A stretch of 64,000 bases of DNA from Rouxiella aceris (lineage in GTDB: Bacteria; Pseudomonadota; Gammaproteobacteria; Enterobacterales; Enterobacteriaceae), in contig NZ_JAADJU010000008.1 in NCBI RefSeq assembly GCF_012933545.1, positions 248,001 to 312,000 of the forward strand, given 5' to 3'. The notes beneath the pieces were generated by a model. The model saw nothing but the letters and a program-made list of their open reading frames with translations. It ran no database searches and was not told where the DNA came from. Below, in pieces: positions 55,700 through 64,000 of the stretch (within the stretch, counting starts at the first letter, position 1; each line of letters opens with the position of its first letter). The position numbers and the translations under genes were made by a program.

Positions 55700-56173
55700 T
55701 CAGCAATTATAAGTGATCTCGTTGACATACCAGAGCGCGTCGCCAACCGGGGTATTGACCACCGCACTGTCTCCGACCTCTTTTTTCAGCAGTGCGCGCG
55801 CCATCGGCGAGTCGATGGAAATATAGTCTTTACGGCCAAAGATCTCATCGTAACCGACGATGCGGAAACGCTTGCTCTCGCCGTCAGCATTTTCAATCTC
55901 GACCCAGGCGCCAAAGAACACTTTGCCATCCTGCTGCGGTGAATAGTCAACAATACGCAGCTGTTCCATGCATTTGGTCAGGTATCTTATGCGGCGGTCG
56001 ATCTCGCGCAGGCGTTTTTTGTTGTACTGATAATCGGCATTTTCGCTTCTGTCGCCCAGGCTGGCAGCCCAGGTCACTTTTTTGGTGACTTCAGGACGCT
56101 CTTCGCGCCAGAGAAAATCCAGCTCGGTTTTCAGCTTGTTATAACCTTCACGGGTAATCAGTTTAGTCTTCAT
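55700..56173 (-). CDS. greB: Transcript cleavage factor GreB
   Basis: GreB rescues backtracked RNA polymerase by stimulating cleavage of the nascent RNA 3' end. The 157-residue protein (E. coli 158) has an N-terminal coiled coil (residues ~1-76) whose tip carries the acidic pair in LGDRSENADYQY, and a C-terminal FKBP-like domain with FGAWVEIENADGE and ISIDSPMARALLKKEVGD. In E. coli its divergent neighbour is ompR; here it is the macroglobulin gene, with a 267-base AT-rich gap (56174-56440) holding both promoters. Confidence 0.95.
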   Translation of the reverse strand: MKTKLITREGYNKLKTELDFLWREERPEVTKKVTWAASLGDRSENADYQYNKKRLREIDRRIRYLTKCMEQLRIVDYSPQQDGKVFFGAWVEIENADGESKRFRIVGYDEIFGRKDYISIDSPMARALLKKEVGDSAVVNTPVGDALWYVNEITYNC

Positions 56174-56440
56174 GTCATTTGTCGCTTATCCACAAAATCC
56201 TGACGCCATTGTTTCACACAATGGCGTCGCTGACAGCGCAGAAATCAGCTGAAAAAACCTGCTGCCGACTACGCTTTATCTGATGGCTTTTTAGCCAGAG
56301 AGTGATTATCCTTCGCTACAATTCTTGCGGTTTTTTACCGTTGGAAATTCTGTGTAATAATATGAATTATTTAAACCTTTTAGTTTAATAAAAAAGCGCT
56401 TCAGTTTATCGGTCACCAGGATCGGAGGAGACAACTGCAA

Positions 56441-59400
56441 ATGGATTTATTGAGATTCTTACTTCGCCTGCCTTTTACCTTGCTAAAAGGCCTCTTCCGA
56501 ACACTGGCCTTTATTCTGTCTTTGCTGGGTCGTATTTTCAAACCACTGGTGGGTAATATCGACTGGCGGGCGCCCGGCTGGTGGACCGTTCTGTCTGGCT
56601 GGCTCAAACGAGGCTTTATCTGCCTTGAACGCGGGGTTGATACCTACCCGAAAACCGTTGCGGCAACGATTTTAGTCCTGCTTTGCGCCGCCGGTGCCGG
56701 CGTTTACGGTTGGCACTGGTGGTTGAACCGACCGCAACCTATTCAACCGGCTCCTATAGTCTATCGGGCCACCAGCGTACGGATCAGCGGCCCTGATGCG
56801 GTCAATTATAGTGCGCAGAAACCGCTGCCGCAGCCGGTCACTTTTAATTTTAGCAACGCCGCCGCGCCGCTGGTCGACGTGGGCAAAGTGATTGAAACCG
56901 GTATTACCCTGAAACCGGCAGTCGCCGGGGAGTGGAAGTGGCAAAGCGGCGATCGGCTGGTGTTTACCCCCAAAAACCCGCTGCCTATGGGGAGCAAATA
57001 TGAAGTGGATATTATCCCTGACCTGTTGCTGGCACCGCAAAGCAAGCTGTCAGTAACCCACTATGAATTCAGCGCGCCGGCTTTTGATTATCAACTTGGC
57101 CAGGCCGAGTATTATCAGGACCCACAGGATGCGCAAAAACGCAGCGCCGTTTTTAACGTTAAATTTAACGCGCCGGTGGATGTCGCCAGTTTTGAAAAAC
57201 AGATTTCCCTGGCTTTGAGCGAAGGGGAAAACAAGTCGCAAAGCAAACTCAATTACTCCGTGGTCTATGACCAGAAAAAACTCAACGCCTGGGTGCACTC
57301 CGAACCGCTGAAATCCCTCGATCACGGCGGGATGGTCTCTGTGACTGTTGCCGAAGGGATCAAGGCCTCGGTGGCGTCGAATGCTACCAGCCAGACGCGT
57401 AGCGCCACGGTGGCCGTACCGACGCTCTACAGCCTGACGGTCAAGGATGCCAGCGCGCAGGTGGTGGATGCTGAAGCTGCCAAGGGTGAACGTGCGTTGA
57501 TCCTCGCTTTTAGCGATGCGGTAAAAGATAAAGATATCCGCCGTGCGGTAAAAGTCTGGCTGTTGCCGCAGCACGATCCCAACGATGAAGACGCGGCCAA
57601 GGGCGAGGATGACTACGCCAGCTGGCAGGTGGACCGCGTCGAAAATAACGTGCTTGCCCAGTCCACGCCATTGGACGTGCAATTAAATGATGCCGAAAGT
57701 GACTACCAGCCGCAGTTCAGTTTCCGCTTCGATGCGCCAGCACATCGTTCCATGCTGGTAGAGATAGACAATGTGCTGACCTCATTCGGTGGCTATAAAA
57801 TGCCGGAAAAAATCTATCGCATTGTGCAGGTTCCGGATTATCCCAAAACCCTGCAATTTATGTCGCAGGGTTCGCTGCTGTCGGTGAAGGGTGACAAGCA
57901 AATCAGCATCGCCGCGCGCAATGTGCCGGGTTTGCGTCTGGATATCAAACGGGTGATCCCGAGCCAGCTGCAACACATCGTTTCCTTCAAGAGTCGGCAA
58001 TATTCCTCGGCAGATTTTAATCGTCTGAATGATGAGTATTTTACTGAGCACTTCAGCTATCAGACCGCAGTAAAGAACGATAAGCCGGGTGAGGTCAATT
58101 ACCAGGGCGTCGATCTCTCCCGCTATTTATCTACCGATCCCCGTTCGCACCGCGGTGTGTTCCTGTTGACGCTGTCGTCATGGGATCCGCAGAAAAAAGC
58201 CGAATCGACCGTCAGCAATGATGATGAGGCGCAGGATCAGCAGGAGCAGAACGCAGACGAGGCGCCGGTGGGCGATTCGCGCTTTGTGGTGGTTACCGAT
58301 CTGGGGATTATCGCCAAACGTTCGCAGGATAAAACCCGCGACGTATTTGTACAGTCAATTCAGCAGGGTACACCGGTCGGCAATGCCAGGGTTTCGGTGA
58401 TCGCCAAAAACGGCGTCACGCTGCTGAGCGAAATGACCGGCGCTGACGGCCATGTGCACTTTCCGGCGCTGGATGTTTACACCAACGAACGCCAGCCGGT
58501 GATGTTCCTGGTGGAAAAAGAGGGCGATGTCTCTTTCCTGCCAGCCGATCGCAATAACGATCGTGGTCTCGATTTCTCGCGTTTTGATGTGGCGGGTGAA
58601 CAAACACCGGACGATCCGCGTACCCTGAGCAGCTATCTGTTCTCCGATCGCGGGGTTTATCGCCCCGGCGACACCTTTAATATCGGGCTAATCACCCGTG
58701 CCGCCGACTGGAGTATGGCCCTTGGCGGTGTGCCGGTACGCGCTGAGATCCACGATCCGCGCGACAAGCTGATGAGCACCATCCCGCTAACGCTGGGGTC
58801 CAGTGGTTTTAATGAACTGAGTTATACCACCGATGAAAATTCACCCACCGGTGAATGGAACGTCTATCTGTATCTAATCGGCAAGAACAATGAATCTTCC
58901 ACGTTGCTGGGTTATACCGCGGTAAACGTGAAAGAGTTTGAACCAGACCAACTGAAAGTAAAACTGCAACTGACGCCGGAGCGCAAACAGGGCTGGGTAA
59001 AACCGTCGCAACTGCAGGCCAATATCGATGTGCAGAATTTGTTTGGTACCCCGGCCCAGGATCGCCGCGTAGCATCGAAACTGACGCTGCGCCCGATGTA
59101 TCCGAGTTTCGATAAATTTGCCGACTATCGCTTCTACGAAGATCGTCAGAACAATGACGGCTTTGAAACGGCACTGGAAGACCGCACCACCGATGACAAG
59201 GGCGCGGCAAATATTCCGCTGGATCTGCATTCTTACGCCGATGCCACCTATCAGCTGCAACTGCTGTCCGAAGCCTTTGTGGCTGGCGGCGGGCGCTCGG
59301 TGGCTGCCACCGCCCATGTGCTGGTATCGCCCTATGATTATCTGGTTGGTGTAAAACCGGATGGCGATCTGGGGTATATCAATCGCGGTGCCATACGTCA

Positions 59401-62400
59401 TCTGCAACTGATTGCCGTTGACCCTACCCTGGCACAAATCGCGCTGCCTGACCTGAAAGTTGCGCTGATTGAACAGAAATATATCTCGGTGCTGACCAAA
59501 CAGGATTCCGGCATCTATAAATATCAGTCAAAACTGAAGGAAGTGCCGCTGTCGGAACAGCCGCTGTCGCTAAGCGCACAAGGCAATGCGCTGACGCTGG
59601 CCACCGACAAACCCGGTGATTTTGTGCTGGTGGTCGAAGACGCGCAAGGCCGGGTGCTTAATCGCATCGCCTATAGCGTTGCCGGTAATGCCAACCTCAG
59701 TCGCTCGCTGGACAGAAATGCCGAGCTGAAGCTGAAACTGAATCAGGGCGAATACCTGCCGGGGGATGAAATCGAGGTATCGATCAATGCGCCTTATACC
59801 GGCAGCGGGCTGATCACCATTGAGAAAGACAAAGTCTACGGCTGGCAGTGGTTCCATACCGACACCACCAGTTCAGTGCAAAAAATCCGTATCCCGGCGG
59901 GCATGGAAGGTAACGGTTATATCAACGTGCAGTTTGTCCGTGATGTCAATTCCGATGAAATCTTTATGAGCCCGCTAAGCTATGGTGTCATGCCGTTCAA
60001 AATCAGTACCAAAGGGCGGCAAAACGCGCTGCAGGTCAGTGCGCCGGAGGTGATTAAACCGGGCGAAAACCTGAGGATGACCGTTAAAACCACCGGCCCG
60101 CAGCAGGTCGCGCTGTTCGCCGTCGACGAAGGAATTTTGCAGGTGGCGCGTTATCGCCTGAAAGATCCCCTCGAGTACTTCTTCCGCAAACGTGAGCTAG
60201 GCGTAGAGAGCTCGCAAATCCTCGATCTGATCCTGCCAGAGTTTAGTAAATTAATGAAACTGGCGGCAGCACCCGGCGGTGACGGCGGCGGCGGCCTGGA
60301 TCTCAACGTCAATCCGTTTAAACGCAAGCGTGACAAGCCGGTGGCTTACTGGTCCGGTATTACCGAAGTCAACGGCGAGAAGCAGTTTGATTATCCGGTG
60401 CCGGGGTACTTTAACGGCAAAATCCGCGTGATGGCGATTTCCGTTACGCCGGACAAAATCGGTAACGCGCAAACTTCTGCCACGGTGCGCGACGACTTTA
60501 TTATGACCCCTAACGTACCGTCGATGGTGGCTCCGGGGGATGAGTTTGACGTCAGCGTTGGTGTCAGTAATAACCTCGAGGGGCTGAATGGACAAAGTGT
60601 CGATATCGCCGTGCATCTCAGCGTCCCGCCTCAGTTGGACGTGGTCGGCAGCGCCGATCAAAACCTGTCGCTGGCTGAAAAACGTGAAGGGGTGATTAAC
60701 TTCCGCTTACGGGCCAATGCTGTACTGGGTGATGCGCCGCTGACCTTTGACGCCAGGTATGCGGATAAAACCAGCCGCCGCACCATTAGCACCTCGGTAC
60801 GTCCGGCAATGCCATTCCGCACCCAGTCAATCATGGGGCGCATGAGTGGTAGCAGCCAGAATATTGATAATCTGCGACAGATGTTTGCTGCTTATGCGGT
60901 GCAAAAGGCGGCGGTGTCCAACTCGCCGCTGGTGCTGACCCGCGGGTTGTCGCAGTACCTGGCGGATTATCCCTATTACTGTTCAGAGCAGATTGTCAGC
61001 CGTTCGCTGCCGATGGTTCTGGAAGGCTTGCATCCGGAGCTAAGAGGCGCACTGAATCAGACGCAAATCGATAAAAAGCTGAAAGATATGCTGGCCATAC
61101 TGCGTTCACGGCAGAACGACAGCGGCGCGATTGGCCTGTGGCGCTCGTCACCGGACAGCGATCCCTTTGTTACCCCTTACGTGGTGCAGTATTTGCTGGA
61201 AGCCAGGGCGGCGGGGGTTGCCTTGCCGGACGGTATGCTCGACGAAGCCAATGACGCACTGCGTGAGCTGGCTACTAATCAAAATGACAATCTCTACCAG
61301 CTGCGTCTGCGGGCATGGGCAGTCTATTTGCTGACGCGTCAGGGTGAGATCACCACCGGCGCGCTGGCGGCGGTACAAAACAGCCTGCAGCAACGCTATG
61401 CGGATCGCTGGCAAACGGATCTCAGCGCGCTCTATCTGGCGTCCTCTTATCATCTGCTGAAAATGGATACGGAAGCCAACAAGCTGTTGCAGCCCACCTG
61501 GAAGGAGATGAGTCGAGCCTATGATAAAGCCTGGTGGACACAGAGTTACTTTGATCCGCTGGTGCAGGACGCCACGCGTCTCTATCTGATCACCCGTCAC
61601 TTCCCGGAAAAAGTGTCATCCATCCCGCCGCAGGTGCTGGAAAATATGGTCAAAGCGCTGAAAGAGGAACGTTACACCACCTATTCATCGGCGATGAGCA
61701 TTTTGGCACTGGAGAGTTATTCCACGCAGGTTGCCGCACAGGCCACGGCGGATGGGCTGAAAATCACCGAGATCGGCAACAATAAGCAGGTTGTTCCGCA
61801 GCTGATTTCGCGTATTCAGGGGCTGCTGGCGACCGCCGATTTCAGTGCAGAGGCCCAGGCACTGCGCTTTGAAAACGCTAACGATGCTCCCGCCTGGTAT
61901 GTGGTAACGCAGGCTGGTTACGATCTGGCGGCACCGAAAAAAGCCATTGCGCGCGGCCTGGAGATCACCCGTGATTACACCGATGAACAGGGTAAAGCGG
62001 TGACGCAAGTCACTTTGGGGCAGAAAGTGAATGTCCACCTGAAAATTCGCGCCAATTCGAAAGAGGGGCAAAGCAATCTGGCGATTGTCGATTTACTGCC
62101 GGGCGGGTTTGAAGTGGTGCAGCAAACGCCACCGCCACCAGCGTCTGACGGCAGCGATGATAACAGCGATGCAGACGCCTCGGCGTCGTGGCAATCGCCG
62201 CTGGCGGTCTCCGGTTCTACCTGGGCGGCGGATTATAGTGATATTCGCGAAGATCGGGTGGTGATTTACGGCAGTGCCACTAGCAATGTGCAGGAGTTTG
62301 TTTATCAGATCAAAGCCACCAATACCGGTAGCTTTATTATCCCGCCGGCGTATGGCGAGGCGATGTATGACCGTGAAGTTCAGGCGCTGTCGGTCAGCGA

Positions 62401-62440
62401 CCAGAAACTGGTGGTGGTACCGGCTGATAAAGTAAAATAA
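56441..62440 (+). CDS. Membrane-anchored bacterial alpha-2-macroglobulin (YfaS/YfhM-like)
   Basis: The 1999-residue protein is a bacterial alpha-2-macroglobulin, a protease trap that guards the cell envelope. Near the N-terminus are an amphipathic stretch (residues ~4-37) and a membrane anchor (TVAATILVLLCAAGAGVYGW, about 71-90). A series of macroglobulin beta-domains follows, including the RGVYRPGDTFNIG and GEYLPGDEIEVSI motifs. The thiol-ester domain carries Cys1514-Ser-Glu-Gln, the reactive CxEQ motif. There is no lipobox, unlike E. coli YfhM, which has 1653 residues. It shares the strand with pbpC 58 bases downstream, the usual pairing for this family, linking protease defence with cell-wall repair. 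Confidence 0.9.
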   Translation: MDLLRFLLRLPFTLLKGLFRTLAFILSLLGRIFKPLVGNIDWRAPGWWTVLSGWLKRGFICLERGVDTYPKTVAATILVLLCAAGAGVYGWHWWLNRPQPIQPAPIVYRATSVRISGPDAVNYSAQKPLPQPVTFNFSNAAAPLVDVGKVIETGITLKPAVAGEWKWQSGDRLVFTPKNPLPMGSKYEVDIIPDLLLAPQSKLSVTHYEFSAPAFDYQLGQAEYYQDPQDAQKRSAVFNVKFNAPVDVASFEKQISLALSEGENKSQSKLNYSVVYDQKKLNAWVHSEPLKSLDHGGMVSVTVAEGIKASVASNATSQTRSATVAVPTLYSLTVKDASAQVVDAEAAKGERALILAFSDAVKDKDIRRAVKVWLLPQHDPNDEDAAKGEDDYASWQVDRVENNVLAQSTPLDVQLNDAESDYQPQFSFRFDAPAHRSMLVEIDNVLTSFGGYKMPEKIYRIVQVPDYPKTLQFMSQGSLLSVKGDKQISIAARNVPGLRLDIKRVIPSQLQHIVSFKSRQYSSADFNRLNDEYFTEHFSYQTAVKNDKPGEVNYQGVDLSRYLSTDPRSHRGVFLLTLSSWDPQKKAESTVSNDDEAQDQQEQNADEAPVGDSRFVVVTDLGIIAKRSQDKTRDVFVQSIQQGTPVGNARVSVIAKNGVTLLSEMTGADGHVHFPALDVYTNERQPVMFLVEKEGDVSFLPADRNNDRGLDFSRFDVAGEQTPDDPRTLSSYLFSDRGVYRPGDTFNIGLITRAADWSMALGGVPVRAEIHDPRDKLMSTIPLTLGSSGFNELSYTTDENSPTGEWNVYLYLIGKNNESSTLLGYTAVNVKEFEPDQLKVKLQLTPERKQGWVKPSQLQANIDVQNLFGTPAQDRRVASKLTLRPMYPSFDKFADYRFYEDRQNNDGFETALEDRTTDDKGAANIPLDLHSYADATYQLQLLSEAFVAGGGRSVAATAHVLVSPYDYLVGVKPDGDLGYINRGAIRHLQLIAVDPTLAQIALPDLKVALIEQKYISVLTKQDSGIYKYQSKLKEVPLSEQPLSLSAQGNALTLATDKPGDFVLVVEDAQGRVLNRIAYSVAGNANLSRSLDRNAELKLKLNQGEYLPGDEIEVSINAPYTGSGLITIEKDKVYGWQWFHTDTTSSVQKIRIPAGMEGNGYINVQFVRDVNSDEIFMSPLSYGVMPFKISTKGRQNALQVSAPEVIKPGENLRMTVKTTGPQQVALFAVDEGILQVARYRLKDPLEYFFRKRELGVESSQILDLILPEFSKLMKLAAAPGGDGGGGLDLNVNPFKRKRDKPVAYWSGITEVNGEKQFDYPVPGYFNGKIRVMAISVTPDKIGNAQTSATVRDDFIMTPNVPSMVAPGDEFDVSVGVSNNLEGLNGQSVDIAVHLSVPPQLDVVGSADQNLSLAEKREGVINFRLRANAVLGDAPLTFDARYADKTSRRTISTSVRPAMPFRTQSIMGRMSGSSQNIDNLRQMFAAYAVQKAAVSNSPLVLTRGLSQYLADYPYYCSEQIVSRSLPMVLEGLHPELRGALNQTQIDKKLKDMLAILRSRQNDSGAIGLWRSSPDSDPFVTPYVVQYLLEARAAGVALPDGMLDEANDALRELATNQNDNLYQLRLRAWAVYLLTRQGEITTGALAAVQNSLQQRYADRWQTDLSALYLASSYHLLKMDTEANKLLQPTWKEMSRAYDKAWWTQSYFDPLVQDATRLYLITRHFPEKVSSIPPQVLENMVKALKEERYTTYSSAMSILALESYSTQVAAQATADGLKITEIGNNKQVVPQLISRIQGLLATADFSAEAQALRFENANDAPAWYVVTQAGYDLAAPKKAIARGLEITRDYTDEQGKAVTQVTLGQKVNVHLKIRANSKEGQSNLAIVDLLPGGFEVVQQTPPPPASDGSDDNSDADASASWQSPLAVSGSTWAADYSDIREDRVVIYGSATSNVQEFVYQIKATNTGSFIIPPAYGEAMYDREVQALSVSDQKLVVVPADKVK

Positions 62441-62453
62441 TCATCGAAGTTCG

Positions 62454-62477
62454 CGCCCCGCCATTGCCGGCGGGGCG
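62454..62477 (+). other. GC-rich hairpin between the macroglobulin gene and pbpC
   Basis: CGCCCCGCC (62454-62462) pairs with GGCGGGGCG (62469-62477) with loop ATTGCC, 13 bases after the stop codon. There is no T run, so it may be a partial terminator or mRNA stabiliser that lowers pbpC relative to the upstream gene. Confidence 0.5.
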
Positions 62478-62498
62478 TAACCTGTCCCGAGTAGCCAG

Positions 62499-64000
62499 AT
62501 GATCACCTTTTCCGCATTTTCCAGGGTAGCGAAGCGGCTGCTGCAAAATATCGCCATGGCGGTGTTTTTACTGGCGCTGGTCGTGCTGACCTGCCGCCTG
62601 TGGCCGCATCCGCCGCTTTCGCAGGGGCAACCGTTCTCCTCTGTCTATTATGACCGCCAGGGCACGCTGATGCGCATCAGCCTGGCCAACGACGATCGCT
62701 ATCGGCTATGGACACCGTTGGCGCAGGTGTCGCCATTGGCGGTGCGCGGACTGTTGCTGCATGAGGATCGCTGGTTTTATATTAATCCCGGTTTTAACCC
62801 CTTTAGCCTGCTGCGCGGTTTTTGGCGCAGTTATGTGGCAGGGGGGAAGATGCAGGGCGGTTCGACCATCAGCATGCAACTGGCGCGCATGCACTGGCAT
62901 CTGAATACCCGCACCCCCTCGGGCAAGGTGATACAGGTGCTGCGTGCGGTGCAGTTGGAGCTGAGTTATTCCAAACATGACATTCTCGAAGCCTATCTGA
63001 ACTACGCGCCCTATGGCCGCAATATCGAGAGCATTGGCGCGGCCAGTCTGATCTATTTTAATAAGGCACCGCAAGATTTGACGCTGCCGGAAGCGCTGAC
63101 GCTGGCAGTTTTGCCGCAGTCGCCCAGTTTGCGCATTAATGCCAAAACCGGAGTGGTGGGTACAGCGCTGACTCAGGCGCGAAATCGGCTGTTCCAGTCC
63201 TGGCAGCGAAAATACGCCACTGACAGCAGTCAGATAGCGCTATTCAAACTGCCGCTGGCACTGCGCCAGCCGGAGCTGATGCCCTATATTGCGCCGCATT
63301 TTGTTGAGCAACTGCGTCAGCAGAACCAGCAGATTATCCGCACCGATACCCGTATTGACACCACGCTGGATGCCAATTTACAGCGGCTGGTGGCGCGACA
63401 GGTCAATGCCTTTATCGCTCGCAACCAAAGTCGCGGTATTCACAACGCCGCCGTGCTGCTGGTGGATAGCCGTGATATGGGGGTGCGGGCGCTGGTGGGG
63501 TCGGCTGATTATTATAACCACGATATTCAGGGGCAGGTGAACGGCACCAACGCCAAACGTTCGCCGGGCTCGGCGCTCAAGCCGTTTATTTACGCCTTGG
63601 GTATGGAGCAGGGGGTGCTGCACCCAATGACCATTCTCAAGGATGTGCCTTCGGCCTTTGGTGCCTACGCACCGGAGAATTTTGACCGTCGTTTTCTCGG
63701 ACCAGTAACGGCGACCAATGCTCTGAACTTTAGCCGCAATATTCCCGCCGTCTATGTAGCCTCTCAACTGCGGCAGCCGACCTTTTACCAGTTTCTGCGG
63801 CTGGCTGGCATTGCCAATATGTCCAGCGAGAACCACTACGGCCTGTCACTGGTGCTGGGCGGGGGCGAAGTGACCATGCAGGAGCTGGCCAGGCTGTATG
63901 CTTTGCTGGCCAATCGCGGCGTTCTGCAACCCTTGCGCATGCAGCAGCAGGATCCGCGCCCGACGCCGGTAAGGTTGCTTAGTGAAGAAGCCAGTTTTAT
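62499..64000 (+). CDS. pbpC: Penicillin-binding protein 1C PbpC, 3' end beyond the window
   Basis: The frame runs from ATG 62499 to the window edge with no stop (500 residues seen; full-length proteins are about 770-800). A membrane anchor lies at residues ~19-33, then a GT51 glycosyltransferase domain with catalytic Glu89 in LLHEDRWFY, GGSTISMQLARM and the EAYLNYAPYG region, and the start of the transpeptidase domain with the active-site Ser358-xx-Lys361 in SPGSALKPFIYA. The KTG motif is outside the window. PbpC is a bifunctional peptidoglycan synthase; coupling with an alpha-2-macroglobulin is common. Only a weak Shine-Dalgarno is visible, so the start is moderately certain. Confidence 0.92.
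   Translation, partial: MITFSAFSRVAKRLLQNIAMAVFLLALVVLTCRLWPHPPLSQGQPFSSVYYDRQGTLMRISLANDDRYRLWTPLAQVSPLAVRGLLLHEDRWFYINPGFNPFSLLRGFWRSYVAGGKMQGGSTISMQLARMHWHLNTRTPSGKVIQVLRAVQLELSYSKHDILEAYLNYAPYGRNIESIGAASLIYFNKAPQDLTLPEALTLAVLPQSPSLRINAKTGVVGTALTQARNRLFQSWQRKYATDSSQIALFKLPLALRQPELMPYIAPHFVEQLRQQNQQIIRTDTRIDTTLDANLQRLVARQVNAFIARNQSRGIHNAAVLLVDSRDMGVRALVGSADYYNHDIQGQVNGTNAKRSPGSALKPFIYALGMEQGVLHPMTILKDVPSAFGAYAPENFDRRFLGPVTATNALNFSRNIPAVYVASQLRQPTFYQFLRLAGIANMSSENHYGLSLVLGGGEVTMQELARLYALLANRGVLQPLRMQQQDPRPTPVRLLSEEASF

Overview
This window looks like a chromosomal segment of a gammaproteobacterium in the order Enterobacterales. Gene content and protein-level resemblance to Escherichia coli genes are strong, but several traits (malonate decarboxylase cluster, a ~2000-residue alpha-2-macroglobulin next to pbpC, gntK divergent from gntT, a re-arranged glpEGR block) point to a Serratia/Rahnella/Ewingella-like member of the Yersiniaceae rather than E. 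coli. This placement is inference from memory of gene families; no search was run. No rRNA or tRNA genes, prophage, CRISPR array or intact insertion sequence was seen.

The backbone follows the E. coli aaaT(yhhY)-ryhB-yhhW-gntR ... yhgN-asd-glgBXCAP-glpD-glpGR ... glpE-malPQ-nfuA-gntX-bioH-feoABC-tex-greB order, with accessory blocks between backbone genes. Bases 1-1233: end of an outer-membrane barrel gene and a DUF4434 protein. 1230-2831: aaaT, the Fur-controlled small RNA RyhB and pirin yhhW. 3132-4427: two AT-rich genes for exported proteins. 4677-9628: gluconate genes gntR, gntK, gntT with operators, a nucleoside transporter and a DUF3574 lipoprotein. 9913-11853: L-rhamnose transporter and RhaS without catabolic genes. 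12027-13979: yhgN and asd. 14424-23979: glycogen operon. 25231-28632: glycerol-3-phosphate genes glpD, glpR, glpG. 28902-33135: an apparent sugar-acid catabolic cluster lying between glpG and glpE. 33880-38376: malP and malQ. 41715-49988: malonate decarboxylase genes mdcABCDEFGH and mdcR. 50088-52925: ferrous iron uptake feoABC. 53231-56173: tex and greB. 56441-64000: alpha-2-macroglobulin and the start of pbpC.

Metabolically the window is dominated by carbon storage and uptake: glycogen synthesis and breakdown, maltodextrin breakdown, gluconate, glycerol-3-phosphate, rhamnose, malonate and an unknown sugar acid. Visible control sites include two Fur boxes (ryhB, feoA), two abutting GntR operators plus a perfect CRP core between gntK and gntT, and tandem GlpR operators before glpD.

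The most unusual stretch is the 1.25 kb without genes between the convergent glgP and glpD genes. It holds two direct copies and one inverted copy of a ~300-320 bp element. Three hairpins sit at matching places in all copies, and their stems differ by changes that keep base pairing, including G-U pairs that make sense only on one strand. A conserved 10-base loop and a TATAAT-like hexamer recur as well. I do not recognise this family. A second small element (135 bp between 16-bp direct repeats) sits at the end of malQ and appears to have duplicated part of the malQ terminator, including the stop codon.
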